Shown here: piece after piece, positions 7,151-16,093 of the stretch
Position numbering within the stretch: the first letter of the stretch is position 1
Layout of the letters: each line of letters begins with the position of its first letter
Source: Acidobacteriota bacterium
GTDB lineage: Bacteria; Acidobacteriota; Terriglobia; Terriglobales; SCQP01
Assembly (NCBI GenBank): GCA_004299485.1
Contig: SCQP01000017.1
Coordinates: 1-60,398, forward strand
Direction: 5' to 3'
DNA: 60,398 nt
Program-made: the position numbers and the translations under genes
Notes under the pieces: model-generated
What the model was told of the DNA's origin: nothing
Databases searched by the model: none
What the model saw: only the letters and a program-made list of their open reading frames with translations

Positions 7151-9748
7151 TTACTCACGCAGTCTATACCATTCTTCCAGTTTTGCGGTAATTTCTTCGG
7201 CGCTTTCTCTGCGGAAATGCAACATCGGTCCGAATTTCACATATGCAGGCCCGCGATGGGCGCGGCGCGCTTTGTCCGGCAATATCTCGTATAAGCCGCC
7301 AATCTCGATCGGCACGACCGGCAAGCGCAGGGCCGAAGCAAAGACGCCAATGCCGGGGCGGAAAGGATGCAATTTGCCATCGGGCGTGCGCATGCCCTCC
7401 GGAAAAATCAGCGGACAATAGCCCTGATCGGCCAGCCGCCCGGTGTGCCGCAAGGAGGCACCCACGGCGCCGTAGGCGGTGAGCAGATAGCCGTTGAAAA
7501 AGAGCTGCGATAACTGCAGCCGCCAGCGATCGCGGAAGCGGCGCCAGCGTGAGGCGCGCGGGTCATAGGCACCGACGTAGGGGTCAATCCCCATGGCCGG
7601 TGCCAGCCAGGGCCGCCATTCCCGCGGCATGGCACGCAGAATCAGGGGCACGTCCAGCATGCTCTGATGGTTAGAAATGAAAAAGATGGGGCGCTGCCAG
7701 TGGGCAAACTGCTCCGCGCCTTCGACGGTCAAACGTGAAACGGCCGTTTTCAGGACCGGGAAGACAATCGCATCGAATAAGCCGGCGCGAACATGGCGCA
7801 CAGCGGGGTGCAAGGGCCAGGTTTTCTCGTGCGCCGGCACCAGCAACGGCGGCGCTTGCGGCGGGGGCAGCACAGCACCGCCCCCGACGCCGCTGACCAT
7901 GGCCGCGCTCTTCTCCGCCGCGGCGGCCTGCGGCACGAGCAAGGCATCGACGTCCGCCACGGTTTGCGCCAGCACGATCGAGGTTTCCTCCAGCGCGCCG
8001 GCTGCATGCGCCTCGATCCAGCTCCACAATTCCACGCGATCGAGCGAGGACAGTCCCAGATCCGTATCGAGCCGCACCTGCGGCAACATCCGCGCCGCCG
8101 CGATGCCCCAGCGCCGCGCCACAAACTGCTTCCAGTTAACTGCTTCGCCGTCACCGATCTTTTCCGGCGTGGCTGGCTGACCCTGATTGACCCAGCGCGC
8201 AATCGCGATGCGCTGCAGCTTGTGGGTCGAGGTGGTGCGAGGCAAGTGCGCCTGCGGCCATAAGGAGGCCGCGCGCACACGCTGGTGCGGTTCCAGTTGG
8301 CCATTCGCACCGGCCACGGCCGCGTCCAGTTCCGCGGCCGGCGCGCCCTCGCGCAGCACCACCACGGCATGGACCTTGCTGCCGCCATTGCGCCGGTCTT
8401 CCACGGCCGCCACTTCGGCCACCGCCGCCTGCGCCAGCAAGGCCCGCTCCACGTCCTCGGGATATACGTTCAGCCCATCGGGTGTGACGATGACTTCTTT
8501 TTTCCGCCCCAAAAACGTCAGGTTCTTGTTTCCGTCAATTCGCCCCAGATCACCGGTATGCAGCCAGCCATCGGCAAACGCCTGCTGCGTCGCCTCGGGA
8601 TTGTTGTAATAGCCCGGTGATACATTCCCGCCGCGCACCAGGATTTCTCCGTCCGGAGCGATCTTCACTTCGACTCCGTCCAGCGTCTGCCCCACCGCGC
8701 CGCGCCGGATTTTGAAGGGATGCGTAATCGCAATGGCGGGCGCGGTTTCCGTCAACCCGTAGCCTTGGACCACGGCATACCCGAGCGCGTGCCAGCCATC
8801 TTCCACTTCCTGGCTGAGCGCGGCGCCGCCGGAAATGAACGCCCACATCTTCCAGCCCAACCGCCGGTGCAACTTGCGCCAGCGCCGGAAGCGCCACAGG
8901 ATGCCGTGGGCCTTGCTGATCTCGATGGCCTCCGGAAAGGTCGTGCCGATTTCCGCCAGCGCCCACTGGCTGAATAGCTGCAACTGCTGCGGGACGGCCA
9001 CCAGCGCCGAGGCGCGATAGCGCTTCATCAAGCCGGCCCATTGCGCCGGCGCCTGGGTTTCCGGGTAGATCACGGTGCTGTCCACCAGGGTGGGGATCAA
9101 CAACCCCATTATCTGACCGAACAAGTGACTCAGCGGAATCAGGTGAATGAATCCCAGCGGCAGCAGGATCCGCAGCCGCGGCTTGTACTTTCTAACTTCG
9201 TTGGCTACGGGCCGCAGATTCGCCAACACGTTCCCGTGCGTGATCATCACGCCCTTGGGTTCGGCGGTGGCGCCGGAGGTATAGACGATTTCCAGCAGGG
9301 AATTCGCATCGACAGCCGCGGGCTCGGGCGCCGCAGCCGCCGGCGGCAACTCGCGGATAGCGGCAAAGGGCAGGACCGCGGTATCCAGGGTTTCGCCGCG
9401 ATCGGTGCACAGCAGCACGGCCTCGGTCTGCTTGCGTACCCGTGCGGCCAATTCCGCCGAAAAGGCCACATCCAGCGGCACCATGACTGCGCCGGTCAGC
9501 ACACAGCCGTAAAAGGCGATCGCCCAGGCCGCCCCGGCTGCGCCCCACAGCATCACGCGGTCTCCGGGCTTCACTCCCCGGCGCACCAGTTCCTGTTGCA
9601 GAGCGCATGCCTTGCCGATCAACTCGGCGTAACTCAGCCGGTAGGCGCGATAGAGCTGTTGCTCGATGAGGGCCGTACGCTTGCCCAGACGCGCCAGCCC
9701 CAGAATGTAGTGCGACAGCGAGTCTAAGTTGTCGTGGGCGTTTGGCAT
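7151..9748 (-). CDS. Fused acyl-CoA/acyl-ACP ligase, ACP-like domain and PlsC acyltransferase
   Basis: The 865-residue protein has three domains. Residues 1 to about 530 form an ANL adenylate-forming ligase: YTSGATAEPKG near 155-166, GYGLTE, and HTGDLGRID. At about 555-580 an acyl-carrier-like segment contains GLSSLDRVELW, where a phosphopantetheine serine would sit. Residues from about 670 form an LPLAT/PlsC acyltransferase with NHQSMLDVP near 693 and FPEGMRT near 784. It probably activates a fatty acid, holds it and transfers it to a lysophospholipid or other acceptor at the inner membrane, a recycling role like E. coli Aas. Aas, however, has the opposite domain order and no carrier segment. 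Acceptor specificity is unknown. Confidence 0.88.
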   Translation of the reverse strand: MPNAHDNLDSLSHYILGLARLGKRTALIEQQLYRAYRLSYAELIGKACALQQELVRRGVKPGDRVMLWGAAGAAWAIAFYGCVLTGAVMVPLDVAFSAELAARVRKQTEAVLLCTDRGETLDTAVLPFAAIRELPPAAAAPEPAAVDANSLLEIVYTSGATAEPKGVMITHGNVLANLRPVANEVRKYKPRLRILLPLGFIHLIPLSHLFGQIMGLLIPTLVDSTVIYPETQAPAQWAGLMKRYRASALVAVPQQLQLFSQWALAEIGTTFPEAIEISKAHGILWRFRRWRKLHRRLGWKMWAFISGGAALSQEVEDGWHALGYAVVQGYGLTETAPAIAITHPFKIRRGAVGQTLDGVEVKIAPDGEILVRGGNVSPGYYNNPEATQQAFADGWLHTGDLGRIDGNKNLTFLGRKKEVIVTPDGLNVYPEDVERALLAQAAVAEVAAVEDRRNGGSKVHAVVVLREGAPAAELDAAVAGANGQLEPHQRVRAASLWPQAHLPRTTSTHKLQRIAIARWVNQGQPATPEKIGDGEAVNWKQFVARRWGIAAARMLPQVRLDTDLGLSSLDRVELWSWIEAHAAGALEETSIVLAQTVADVDALLVPQAAAAEKSAAMVSGVGGGAVLPPPQAPPLLVPAHEKTWPLHPAVRHVRAGLFDAIVFPVLKTAVSRLTVEGAEQFAHWQRPIFFISNHQSMLDVPLILRAMPREWRPWLAPAMGIDPYVGAYDPRASRWRRFRDRWRLQLSQLFFNGYLLTAYGAVGASLRHTGRLADQGYCPLIFPEGMRTPDGKLHPFRPGIGVFASALRLPVVPIEIGGLYEILPDKARRAHRGPAYVKFGPMLHFRRESAEEITAKLEEWYRLRE

Positions 9749-9797
9749 GCGACTGAGACAGCCTGCAGCCCTTTCATTTTAAGCGATCCGGCCCAAT

Positions 9798-11192
9798 CTA
9801 GACCGGCGTCGGATATTGCCCAGTAAAACACGATTTGCAGAAGCGGTCGTCGCGGTTGCCGACCGCCTCGTCCAGTCCCCCCAGCGACAGGTAGGCCAGG
9901 CTGTCGGCGCCGATCGCCGCCCGGATTTCCTCCACGCTCTCATTGGCGGCCACCAACTCCTGCTTGGTCGGCGTATCGATGCCGTAGTAGCACGGCGAGA
10001 TGAACGGCGGCGAGGATATGCGCACATGCACCTCCTTCGCTCCTGCGTCCCGGATCATGTTCACGATCTTGCGGCTGGTTGTCCCGCGCACAATCGAGTC
10101 ATCCACCAGCACCACCCGTTTGCCTTCCAGCAGCCGCCGCACCGGATTCAGTTTCAGCTTTACGCCGAAATCGCGTATCTGCTGCGAGGGTTCGATGAAG
10201 GTCCGGCCGATATAGTGATTCCGGATCAGGCCGAAGCGGCAGGGCAGGCCCGCGGCTTCAGCGTATCCGAGCGCGGCAGCCACGCCCGAATCCGGCACCG
10301 GTACCACCACGTCGGCCGCCGCCGGAGCCTCGCGCGCCAGAATGCGGCCCATCGCCTCGCGGCTCTGCTGCACGCTCTGGCCGAACACCTGGCTGTCCGG
10401 CCGCGCGAAATACACATGCTCGAAAACGCATTGCCGCAGCGGCCGCGGCGGGGCGAAGCGGTGGCTTTCGATCCGGGGTGCGTCTGCATCCCAGCTTACC
10501 CGCACCCATTCCCCGGCTGCGATATCCCGCTCGTAGCGGGCGCCGATGAGGTCGAAGGCGCAGGTCTCGCTGGCGAAAACCACCCCACCCTCGGGCAGGC
10601 GTCCCATCGCCAGGGGCCGGAACCCCCAGGGATCGCGGATGGCATATAAGCTGTCGGAGGTCAGCAAAACCAGTGAGTAGGCCCCCTCGACTTGTCGCAG
10701 GGCCTGCTCCAGCGCTGTATCAAAGTTCCCCGTCTGCGCTTGTGCCAGCAGGTGCAGAATCACTTCCGTGTCGCTGGTGGTCTGAAAAATCGACCCTGCC
10801 GCCTCCAGGCGCTGGTGAATCCCGGCGGCGTTGGTCAGATTGCCGTTGTGTCCAATGGCGATTTGGCCTTTGTTGCACTCGATGGTCAGCGGCTGGGCGT
10901 TGTTCAGGCCGCTGTCGCCGCACGTGGAATAGCGCGTGTGGCCGATCGCCGCCCGCCCGGGCAGGCCGGCCAGCACGTCGGGCGTAAAAATATCCGCCAC
11001 CAGTCCCATGGCGCGCTGGGTGTGAATGGCATCCGTCGCGTTCCGCGCTTCCGTGGACGCGATCCCGGCCGATTCCTGTCCCCGGTGCTGCAGCGCGTAC
11101 AGTCCCAGATACGCCAGCTTCGCGGCTTCGGCGTGTCCCCACACGCCTACGATGCCGCACTTCTCGCGCAGATCATCGAAGGGAGCACTCAT
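9798..11192 (-). CDS. purF: Amidophosphoribosyltransferase
   Basis: PurF catalyses the first committed step of purine synthesis, PRPP plus glutamine to phosphoribosylamine. The start at ATG 11192 puts the catalytic cysteine of the class II glutaminase at residue 11 (EKCGIVGV), after a short propeptide as in the Bacillus-type enzyme. The C-terminal half has the PRPP loop [20 protein letters not shown], the cysteine before [12 protein letters not shown] and a terminal CKSCFTG supply the four cysteines of the Fe-S-containing class, so an oxygen-sensitive cluster is likely. The ATG overlaps the purL stop in an ATGA, which indicates translational coupling. Confidence 0.96.
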   Translation of the reverse strand: MSAPFDDLREKCGIVGVWGHAEAAKLAYLGLYALQHRGQESAGIASTEARNATDAIHTQRAMGLVADIFTPDVLAGLPGRAAIGHTRYSTCGDSGLNNAQPLTIECNKGQIAIGHNGNLTNAAGIHQRLEAAGSIFQTTSDTEVILHLLAQAQTGNFDTALEQALRQVEGAYSLVLLTSDSLYAIRDPWGFRPLAMGRLPEGGVVFASETCAFDLIGARYERDIAAGEWVRVSWDADAPRIESHRFAPPRPLRQCVFEHVYFARPDSQVFGQSVQQSREAMGRILAREAPAAADVVVPVPDSGVAAALGYAEAAGLPCRFGLIRNHYIGRTFIEPSQQIRDFGVKLKLNPVRRLLEGKRVVLVDDSIVRGTTSRKIVNMIRDAGAKEVHVRISSPPFISPCYYGIDTPTKQELVAANESVEEIRAAIGADSLAYLSLGGLDEAVGNRDDRFCKSCFTGQYPTPV

Positions 11193-13405
11193 CGCGTCAT
11201 GGCCTCCCACGCTGCGGTCATCTCCTCCAGGCTCAGGCGGACCATCTCCTGACCATGCCATGTAATCTCCAGCGGCCCCAACTGGGTTGAACCGAGGCGA
11301 TGTGCCCGCAATCCTTTCGCCTCCGCGAGCGCTATCAACCCGGTGGTGTCTTCCGGAGCGCAGCTAATCACCACCCGGCTCGCGGCTTCGTCAAACAACG
11401 CCAGCATCGCGCTCGCTGCGGCCAGCTCCACCTTGGCTCCGAACCTTTCCGCGGGCACTTCTTCCGCCCGCCGCGCCAGGCAACATTCAGCGAGGCAAGC
11501 GGCCAAGCCGCCGGTCGAAACCTGATGCGCCGATCGCAACCAGCCTTGCGCGTGGGCCGCGTGCAGGACTGCGTGCAGCCGCTGCTCGGCCTCCAGATCC
11601 AGCGCGGGTGGCATTCCCCACGTCGATCCCAGAATGGCAGCCGCGTACTCGCTGGCCCCCAGCCAATCGCCTTCGGGCGCGCCGCTCAGCAGCACAATTG
11701 CCAGCCCCGGGGCAGGGAATCGGCTGCCCAAAGGTCCCGGGCGAATTTCCAGCCGTCCCACCACTCCGACCACCGGAGTCGGTTGAATTCCGACGCCCAG
11801 GGTCTCGTTGTACAGACTCACATTGCCGCCCGTGATGGGCGTTCCCAGCGCCCGGCACGCTTCCCCGATGCCGGCAATGGCTTCCGCCAACTGCCACATG
11901 ACCTCGGGTTTTTCGGGATTGCCAAAATTGAGGCAGTTGGTCGCGGCGATGGGTACGGCACCGGTGCAAGCCACCTTGCGGGCTGCCTCCGCGACAGCCA
12001 ATTTGGCCCCGGTTTGGGGGTCGAGGGCGCAATAGCGTCCGTTGCCGTCGAGCGCCATCGCCAAGGCAAACGGCGTGTCTTTTATGCCGATTACGCCGGC
12101 ATCGCCACCTGGACCGGCGAGCGTGTTGGTGCGCACCATGGTGTCGTACTGCTCCCACACCCAGCGTTTGCTGCACACATTCGGGGAGGCCAGCAGCGCC
12201 AGAACATCGGCCTTCCAGTCCCGTTGCTGGTCCAGCAGGCCCAGTGGCGCCGCCATCGGAATCGCCCGCTCCGGCCGCTGCTGCGGGCGCTGATACCGCG
12301 GCGCCGCTTCGGTTAGCGCGGCATTGGGGATTTCCGCCACAACCTTGCCGTGATGACTCACCCGGAGCTTGCCGTCTCCGGTGACCTCCCCGACGGTGAC
12401 GGCATCAAGGCCCCACTTGGCAAAAACATCGAAGACTGCTTTCTCGCGCCCGCGCTCGGCCACCAGCAGCATCCGTTCCTGGCTTTCGCTGAGCAGCATC
12501 TCGTACGCCGTCATGCCGGTTTCGCGCTGGGGAACCCGGTCGAGATTCAGTGCCACACCCGTGCCGGCGCGGCCACCCATTTCGCAGCTCGAGCTGGTTA
12601 GCCCCGCGGCGCCCATGTCCTGAATGCCCACCACGGCGCCGGTCGCCATCGCCTCCAGGCACGCCTCCAGCAGCAATTTCTCCAGGAACGGATCGCCTAC
12701 CTGCACGTTCGGCCGCTTGGCGGCGCTGGTTTCGGAGAATTCCTCGCTGGCCATGGTGGCGCCGTGAATGCCGTCGCGCCCGGTCTTGGCACCGACGTAA
12801 ATGACGAGGTTGCCGATACCGGCGGCTTTGCCAAAAAACAGCTTGTCTTCGCGCGCAATGCCGAGCGCGAAGGCGTTCACCAGCGGATTGCCGCTGTAGC
12901 TGGCATCAAACACCGTTTCGCCGCCCAGGTTTGCCACGCCAAAGCAGTTCCCGTAATGGCCGATGCCGCGAATGACGCCGTCCATGATGGCGGCGTTCTG
13001 CGCATCTTCCGGTGGTCCAAAGCGCAAGGAGTCCATAATCGCCACCGGTCGCGCTCCCATGGTGAAGACGTCCCGCAGAATGCCGCCCACGCCCGTGGCC
13101 GCGCCCTGGAAGGGCTCGATGTAACTCGGGTGGTTGTGGGACTCGATCTTGAACACGCACGCCCAGCCGGCGCCAATCCGCACGACTCCGGCGTTTTCGC
13201 CGGGGCCCTGCAGAATGTCGGGCCCCGCCGTGGGCAGCGTCTTCAGGTGCACGCGGCTGCTCTTATAGGAGCAGTGTTCGCTCCACATCACCGCAAATAC
13301 GCCCAGCTCGGTCTCGTTGGGCTCGTGCCCCAGCAGCGTGCGGACGCACTCATATTCCGCCTCCGTCAGCCCCTGCAACCGGATTTGCGCGTCGCCTACC
13401 GGCAT
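11189..13405 (-). CDS. purL: Phosphoribosylformylglycinamidine synthase subunit PurL
   Basis: This is the ATP-dependent synthetase subunit that converts FGAR to FGAM using ammonia from PurQ. The 738-residue length is that of the small, Bacillus-type PurL that works with separate PurQ and PurS, not the 1,300-residue proteobacterial fusion. Recognisable segments include [11 protein letters not shown] near the N-terminus, [15 protein letters not shown], and GGRAGTG in the second half of the first AIRS-like unit. It overlaps purQ by ten bases and purF by four, so the three genes form one coupled unit. No purS is visible in the window. Confidence 0.96.
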   Translation of the reverse strand: MPVGDAQIRLQGLTEAEYECVRTLLGHEPNETELGVFAVMWSEHCSYKSSRVHLKTLPTAGPDILQGPGENAGVVRIGAGWACVFKIESHNHPSYIEPFQGAATGVGGILRDVFTMGARPVAIMDSLRFGPPEDAQNAAIMDGVIRGIGHYGNCFGVANLGGETVFDASYSGNPLVNAFALGIAREDKLFFGKAAGIGNLVIYVGAKTGRDGIHGATMASEEFSETSAAKRPNVQVGDPFLEKLLLEACLEAMATGAVVGIQDMGAAGLTSSSCEMGGRAGTGVALNLDRVPQRETGMTAYEMLLSESQERMLLVAERGREKAVFDVFAKWGLDAVTVGEVTGDGKLRVSHHGKVVAEIPNAALTEAAPRYQRPQQRPERAIPMAAPLGLLDQQRDWKADVLALLASPNVCSKRWVWEQYDTMVRTNTLAGPGGDAGVIGIKDTPFALAMALDGNGRYCALDPQTGAKLAVAEAARKVACTGAVPIAATNCLNFGNPEKPEVMWQLAEAIAGIGEACRALGTPITGGNVSLYNETLGVGIQPTPVVGVVGRLEIRPGPLGSRFPAPGLAIVLLSGAPEGDWLGASEYAAAILGSTWGMPPALDLEAEQRLHAVLHAAHAQGWLRSAHQVSTGGLAACLAECCLARRAEEVPAERFGAKVELAAASAMLALFDEAASRVVISCAPEDTTGLIALAEAKGLRAHRLGSTQLGPLEITWHGQEMVRLSLEEMTAAWEAMTR

Positions 13406-14064
13406 ACCATCTCTAAAGAATGCAACACCCGCCAGCCGCCCTGCGATCCCAGTGCGGCGTCAATGGCCCGCTCCGGATGCGGCATTAGCCCAACCACATT
13501 GCGGCCGTCGTTGCAGATCCCCGCAATGTCGTGCATCGAGCCGTTGGGATTGTCCTCAGGCTCATAGCGGAACACAACCTGCCGGTTGCGCTCCAGACGC
13601 TCCAACACCTCCGGCTCCGCCACGTAATTGCCTTCCCCATGGGCCACCGGAATGGAAATCACTTTGCCCGCCGTGTAGGCGGCTGTAAATGGTGTATCGA
13701 TGACTTCTACCCGCACCCGAATCTGCCGGCAGACAAAGCGCATGCCGGCGTTGCGGACCAGCGCCCCCGGCAATAGTCCGGCTTCACAGAGTATCTGAAA
13801 GCCATTGCAAATTCCCAGCAGTGGATGCCCGGCGGCGGCAAACTTCGCCAGCGGCTTCAAAATTGGCGAAAAGCGCGCAATCGCTCCGGTCCGCAGATAG
13901 TCCCCATAGCTGAACCCGCCGGGCAGAATGATGGCGTCGCAGCCGCGCAGGTCTTCGCTCTCATGCCACAACGCTTCCGCCGGCTGCCCAGCCGCCAGCG
14001 ACGCCGCGGCCAGCGCGTCGTGGTCGCAATTGCTGCCTGGAAACACCACCACGCCCAGTTTCAT
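13396..14064 (-). CDS. purQ: Phosphoribosylformylglycinamidine synthase glutaminase PurQ
   Basis: PurQ is the class I glutamine amidotransferase that supplies ammonia to PurL. The 222-residue sequence starts [14 protein letters not shown], has the oxyanion segment [12 protein letters not shown], the nucleophile cysteine in LLGICNGFQ and the His-Glu pair in MPHPERA. It is the first gene of the purQ-purL-purF unit and overlaps purL by ten bases. The PMM/PGM gene ends 22 bp upstream on the same strand, so cotranscription with it is possible. Confidence 0.96.
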   Translation of the reverse strand: MKLGVVVFPGSNCDHDALAAASLAAGQPAEALWHESEDLRGCDAIILPGGFSYGDYLRTGAIARFSPILKPLAKFAAAGHPLLGICNGFQILCEAGLLPGALVRNAGMRFVCRQIRVRVEVIDTPFTAAYTAGKVISIPVAHGEGNYVAEPEVLERLERNRQVVFRYEPEDNPNGSMHDIAGICNDGRNVVGLMPHPERAIDAALGSQGGWRVLHSLEMVCR

Positions 14065-14086
14065 GATTTATGTACTCAGGAGACTT

Positions 14087-15439
14087 CTATTCTACTACTG
14101 CGCGCACCCGCCCCAGTCCCGCGTCCAGCGACGCCTGGCTGCGCGCTTCGACATTGAGCCGGAGCAGCGGTTCGGTATTCGACGGCCGCAGATTGAACCG
14201 CCAATCCGGATACGCTACCGACAATCCATCCGTGTAATCCATCTCTCCGCCGGCAAACGCGGTTTCCGCGCGCGCGATCACGGCCGCGGCATCGGCCACC
14301 TCGAAATTGATCTCCCCGCTGGCGAAATACTTTGCGCGCAGCGGCGCTACGTACTCCGACAGCTTCTTCTTCTCCCGCCCCAGCAGCTCCAGCATCAGCA
14401 GCAGGGGAATCATGCCGTTGTCCCGGTACCAGTTCCGGCGGAAATAGAAATGCGCCGACATCTCTCCCGCAAAGGCAGCGTTCACCTCCCGCATCTTTGC
14501 GGGAATGATCGTCATTCCCGCCCGGCTCAGCACGGTCTTGCCTCCGAGCGTGGCAATGGTCTCCTGTGTTGCCCAGATGCTGCGCGGGTCAATCACCACC
14601 GTCGCCCCTGGTTCATGGTGCAGAATCGACCGTGCCAGGATCGCCGTGGTGAAGTAGCCGGACAGGAAATATCCCGTCTCATCCACGAAAAAGCAGCGGT
14701 CGCCGTCGGCATCCCATGCCACGCCGAGATCGGCATGGTTTTGCTTCACCGCTTCCACAAGCTCGCCCTGGTTTTGCGGCAGTAAGGGATTCGGCACGCC
14801 GCCCGGTACGGGGAAATTTCCGTCCGGCTCCTCGTACATGCCCTGGATCTCCAGTGGTAGTCCGCCGCGCCGTGCCACCAGCCGCAGCACTTTGACCTGC
14901 AAGCCGCAGTTGCCATTGGCCACAATCCGCATTGGCCGCAGTTTCGTCCGGTCAATGTAGCCCAGCACGTAATCGGCAAACCCGTCCCAGACGTTTTCCT
15001 GCCGCAGTGCCCCCGGCACACTCGCTGGCGCTCCTCTGTTGTCGCGCAGCGCCAGCTCGCGAACCTTTTCCAGGCCGCTGGTGAGCGCGAGGGGTACGGC
15101 CCCGCGGCGGCAGCAGTTGAAGCCATTCCACTCTTTGGGATTATGCGACGCCGAGACGGTAAATCCTCCGTCCACGTCAAGCGTCGCGGCGGCAAAGTAG
15201 AACATGTCGGTCGACACCGTTCCGATGTCTACGACCTCGACTCCGGCGCGGAGTAGCGCTCCGATCGCCGCCGCGGCCAGCGCCGGGCCCGAAGCCCGCA
15301 CGTCTTTGCCGACCACGACCTGCTTCGCGGCCACCACTTGTGCAAATGCCCGGGCAATCGCTTCGGCCCCGGCCTCATCCAACTGGTCCGGATACACTCC
15401 GCGGATGTCGTAGCTCTTGAAAATTTCCGGATCGATCAC
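14087..15439 (-). CDS. Phosphomannomutase/phosphoglucomutase
   Basis: This 450-residue alpha-D-phosphohexomutase interconverts mannose-6-P and mannose-1-P and/or glucose-6-P and glucose-1-P. FKSYDIRGVYP opens domain 1. The phosphoserine loop is TVSASHNPKEWNG near residue 98, the metal loop is DADGDR near 242, and the C-terminal phosphate-binding loop is RPSNTEPLLRL. The SASHNP form and the length match the PMM/PGM (ManB/AlgC) group rather than glucosamine mutase. The product could feed sugar nucleotides for the cell envelope or glucose-1-P for the trehalose and glucan genes at the left end. Substrate preference cannot be read from sequence. Confidence 0.9.
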   Translation of the reverse strand: MIDPEIFKSYDIRGVYPDQLDEAGAEAIARAFAQVVAAKQVVVGKDVRASGPALAAAAIGALLRAGVEVVDIGTVSTDMFYFAAATLDVDGGFTVSASHNPKEWNGFNCCRRGAVPLALTSGLEKVRELALRDNRGAPASVPGALRQENVWDGFADYVLGYIDRTKLRPMRIVANGNCGLQVKVLRLVARRGGLPLEIQGMYEEPDGNFPVPGGVPNPLLPQNQGELVEAVKQNHADLGVAWDADGDRCFFVDETGYFLSGYFTTAILARSILHHEPGATVVIDPRSIWATQETIATLGGKTVLSRAGMTIIPAKMREVNAAFAGEMSAHFYFRRNWYRDNGMIPLLLMLELLGREKKKLSEYVAPLRAKYFASGEINFEVADAAAVIARAETAFAGGEMDYTDGLSVAYPDWRFNLRPSNTEPLLRLNVEARSQASLDAGLGRVRAVVE

Positions 15440-15623
15440 GTCGCCTCCAGACGCCAGTGTATCCTGCGGCGCTTCTCGGCTGGCAGCCGCGGCGCACCGC
15501 CGATCCGCTATAACACGAATGCCCCGTCACACTTGCGTGCGCCGGGGCTCGTGGGTAGTACTGCAACCTTCACGGTAACAAAAAATAGCCAGTGGCACTC
15601 AACTTTCGAGCACCGCCGGCCCA

Positions 15624-15658
15624 AACTGATAACTGACAACCGATAACTAAAAACTAGA
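15624..15658. repeat. Degenerate heptad array, 5 units (AACYRAN)
   Basis: Five contiguous 7-bp units run without phase change: AACTGAT, AACTGAC, AACCGAT, AACTAAA, AACTAGA. The first three positions are invariant. The last unit contains the stop codon of the TonB-receptor remnant on the minus strand. No inverted partner array is present nearby. The array lies in the gap of about 215 bp between the mutase gene start and the pseudogene; the rest of that gap holds no recognisable gene. Confidence 0.75.
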
Positions 15659-15985
15659 AGTTCGGTTTGGCCGTCAACTCGATCAGGCGCGGCAATTCAT
15701 CGTCGCCCAGGAACGATCGCAGCCGGCTCGTGGGTACGCTCACCGCGCTCAGGATTTGTCTTGCAGATGTCATTGATCGGGTTACCAGAGTTGGGGTAGT
15801 TGAACGGATTGAAGAACTGCGCTGCCAAACCCAACTGCGCGGTCTCCCAGCCGGGAATTGCCGTGTTCTTGAATACGCTCAGATCGATGTCAACCGAAAT
15901 TCTGGTTGGTCGGCGTGCCCGATGCCGCCTTATCCACCACGCAGAAGAACATGTCGCATGGCTCATGGGGTGATTCAACGCAGAG
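15654..15985 (-). pseudogene. Decayed 3' fragment of an Oar-like TonB-dependent receptor
   Basis: Minus-strand peptides match the C-terminus of the intact receptor immediately upstream. VDIDLSVFKNTAIPGW corresponds to FDTDLSVMKNTAIPGW, FFNPFNYPN to FFNLFNHPN, and a terminal LPRLIELTAKPNF to SPRLIELTAKLIF followed by a stop. These pieces lie in different frames (shifts near 15870 and between 15700 and 15760), and the upstream part of the receptor is absent. This looks like the residue of a tandem duplication. The intact gene's terminator separates the two, so the remnant is probably not transcribed from that promoter. Confidence 0.85.
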
Positions 15986-16023
15986 CCCGGCCCGGTCGCC
16001 GCAAGCTGCGTTTGACAGCTTAC

Positions 16024-16063
16024 AAAAAACCGGCGCCCCGCGTGTCTCCACGCGCGGCGCCGG
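16024..16063 (-). terminator. Intrinsic terminator of the TonB receptor gene
   Basis: On the minus strand a 15-bp GC-rich stem with one mismatch (arms 16049-16063 and 16030-16044) closes a 4-nt loop and is followed directly by six T (16029-16024). It lies 31 bp past the receptor stop codon, exactly where an intrinsic terminator is expected. Confidence 0.88.
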
Positions 16064-16093
16064 GAGTTACAGCAAGCTGGAAGCTGTAAGGAC

